NCBI GenBank assembly: GCA_021738725.1
Contig: JAIPBE010000001.1
Location: forward strand, 1 to 64,000
Direction of reading: 5' to 3'
DNA: 64,000 nucleotides
Source: Saprospiraceae bacterium
GTDB lineage: Bacteria > Bacteroidota > Bacteroidia > Chitinophagales > Saprospiraceae
Position 1 is the first letter of the stretch. The number at the start of each line of letters is the position of its first letter. The position numbers and the translations under genes are program-made. The notes under the pieces are model-generated. The model was not told the origin of the DNA. It ran no database searches and saw only the letters and a program-made list of their open reading frames with translations. Shown piece by piece: positions 62,750 through 64,000 of this stretch.

Positions 62750-64000
62750 ATGAACATCCTCCAAAAAACCATTTTCCTTTCTCTTGCTTTCCTGCTTTGC
62801 AGTTCTGCTCTTTTTGGCCAATCTGCCAAATTGAAACGGGCGAATAAGTATATGCAAGAGTTGAATTACTCCTCCGCAATCGAGCTGTATCAACAGATTC
62901 TGGAGGATCATGATATCTCTGAAGCCAAAATCAACCTGGCTGATTGTTATCGCCACACCGCAGATTCCGAGAATGCGGAGTACTGGTACGGTCAGGTGGT
63001 CCGACTGGCAGAGGCAGAACCTATCAACAAGCTTTATTATGCACTTGCCCTCCAGGAAAACGGCAAGGGAGATCTGGCAAAGACCTGGGTCGAAGAATAT
63101 ATTGCCGTTGTACCCGATAATGTTCGGGCACATAACCTCCTCAAAGGCCTGGATATGGCCGAAGAGCTAATGACCAAACATGCAGGTATTTATGAGGTAC
63201 GCAATCTACCGATCAATTCTGATCTGGATGATTTCAGTCCAGCCATCTATGAAGACAACGTGATCTTTGCCTCAGACCGGGATAGAGGATCTGCCATTAA
63301 ACGAGAACATACCTGGACGGGGTCTCCGTTCTTAGAGTTGTTCAAAGTGCAGATCAAGAATGAGTCAGGCCAGTTTGGCGCGGAAACCTATGGTAAACCA
63401 GAAAAGTTTTCGAAAGACCTCAACTCTAAATATCACGATGCGGCAGTTACCTTTTCGGCCGACCAGTCCGAGATCTATTTCACAAGAAACAATTACAAGG
63501 ACGGCAAAACTGGAAAAGATGACTCCGGCACAACACGGTTGAAGGTGTATTATTCCAGGAGTGTCGCTGGAAACGGCTGGGGCGAACTCGAGAGTCTGCC
63601 GTTCAATTCGGATGAATACAGTGTCGCACACCCTTGTCTGACGCCGGATGGCGAGCGACTGTTCTTTGCGTCGGATATGCCCGGTGGTTTTGGCGGAATG
63701 GACCTTTGGTACAGCGAAAAAGACAATGGACGTTGGGGCCCGCCAATAAATATGGGAAACAAGGTCAATACCGAAGGCAATGAGATATTTCCAACCTGGC
63801 AGGGCAAACATACCATGTATTTTTCCTCCAATGGATTGCCCGGTCTGGGTGGATTGGATATCTATCGCATGGATTGGGATGCAGAGAATGCCAGCTGGAG
63901 TGATCCCGAGAATATGGGTTATCCGGTTAACACAACGCATGATGATCTGGGGATCGTCCTGAATGCAGAAGGCACATTCGGTTATTTTTCATCCGACCGC
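62750..64000 (+). CDS. PorE-like periplasmic protein (TPR and PD40 propeller), truncated at the window edge
   Basis: The first 417 codons are present and the gene runs off the window. A signal peptide (LSLAFLLCSSALFGQ) is followed by tetratricopeptide-like helices (about 25-145) and PD40/WD40-like propeller repeats such as NVIFASDRDRG, EIYFTRNN, RLFFASDMPGGFGGMD and TMYFSSNGLPGLGG. This is the front part of PorE-type proteins, which usually end in CNA_B-like and OmpA domains and link the type IX machine to peptidoglycan. The OmpA part cannot be seen. It starts 34 bases after the PorP/SprF stop. Confidence 0.85.
   Translation, partial: MNILQKTIFLSLAFLLCSSALFGQSAKLKRANKYMQELNYSSAIELYQQILEDHDISEAKINLADCYRHTADSENAEYWYGQVVRLAEAEPINKLYYALALQENGKGDLAKTWVEEYIAVVPDNVRAHNLLKGLDMAEELMTKHAGIYEVRNLPINSDLDDFSPAIYEDNVIFASDRDRGSAIKREHTWTGSPFLELFKVQIKNESGQFGAETYGKPEKFSKDLNSKYHDAAVTFSADQSEIYFTRNNYKDGKTGKDDSGTTRLKVYYSRSVAGNGWGELESLPFNSDEYSVAHPCLTPDGERLFFASDMPGGFGGMDLWYSEKDNGRWGPPINMGNKVNTEGNEIFPTWQGKHTMYFSSNGLPGLGGLDIYRMDWDAENASWSDPENMGYPVNTTHDDLGIVLNAEGTFGYFSSDR

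Noticed and set aside
1-64000. tRNA, rRNA, insertion sequence or prophage
   Set aside because: No cloverleaf with conserved TTCGA-type arm, rRNA core, transposase motif or phage gene was seen in reading the gaps and frames.

Overview
The window comes from a member of the Bacteroidota, most likely a Saprospiria-type environmental lineage. Seen in the sequence: type IX secretion proteins (a PorP/SprF-like barrel and a PorE-like protein), one secreted protein with a type A sorting domain and one with a gliding-type C-terminal domain, two DUF1573 proteins, a fused E1 alpha/beta dehydrogenase, a short arginine decarboxylase, and the Bacteroidota order of the division and cell-wall genes. At least a dozen genes are preceded by the Bacteroidota -7 box TAnnTTTG, usually 18-36 bases before the start codon. 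The assignment below phylum level is inference.

Layout. 1-3.8 kb (minus): a possible structured RNA, a small membrane protein coupled to a penicillin-acylase-family hydrolase, and a DUF1573 protein. 3.9-7.2 kb: E1 2-oxoacid dehydrogenase and a polyprenol-phosphate-mannose-synthase-like glycosyltransferase. 7.5-22.9 kb: a complete dcw cluster, mraZ-rsmH-ftsL-ftsI-murE-mraY-murD-ftsW-murG-murC-ftsQ-ftsA-ftsZ, preceded by three MraZ-type operator repeats and closed by a terminator. 22.9-33.3 kb: a large Asp-box propeller protein, LptF/G permease, PAP2 phosphatase, exonuclease VII, a secreted M43 metalloprotease, malate dehydrogenase and a mosaic intergenic repeat. 33.3-48.6 kb: short operons of housekeeping and poorly known genes (redoxin and VWA, lipoprotein and esterase, miaE, GNAT, M20 dipeptidase and FKBP, arginine decarboxylase, TraR/DksA-like, SET protein, trmD, M42 peptidase, pyrE, Nudix). 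48.8-57.7 kb: lysC facing tdh-kbl (threonine catabolism), together with three proteins whose families are enzymes but whose catalytic motifs look eroded: a McrB-like AAA protein, an unrecognised 521-residue protein with faint SF1-helicase resemblance, and PolX. 57.7-64 kb: a second DUF1573 protein, UbiA, then a gliding/type IX module (cargo with six-cysteine repeats, PorP/SprF, PorE-like) that runs off the right edge.

How the genes work together. The dcw block makes lipid II (MurE and MurD, then MurC in gene order, with MraY and MurG), polymerises and crosslinks it at the septum (FtsW, FtsI), and builds the divisome (FtsL, FtsQ, FtsA, FtsZ). murF is not in the block. The type IX module exports and anchors cargo; the M43 protease at 30 kb is a predicted substrate. 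LysC feeds threonine and lysine synthesis while the opposed tdh-kbl pair converts threonine to glycine and acetyl-CoA.

No CRISPR array, insertion sequence, prophage, rRNA or tRNA was seen. The most unusual elements are the eroded ATPase-like proteins, the six-cysteine repeats, the MraZ operator, an internal terminator-like hairpin inside the dcw cluster, the 5' candidate RNA and the intergenic mosaic repeat. I did not find an unmistakable new multi-gene system.
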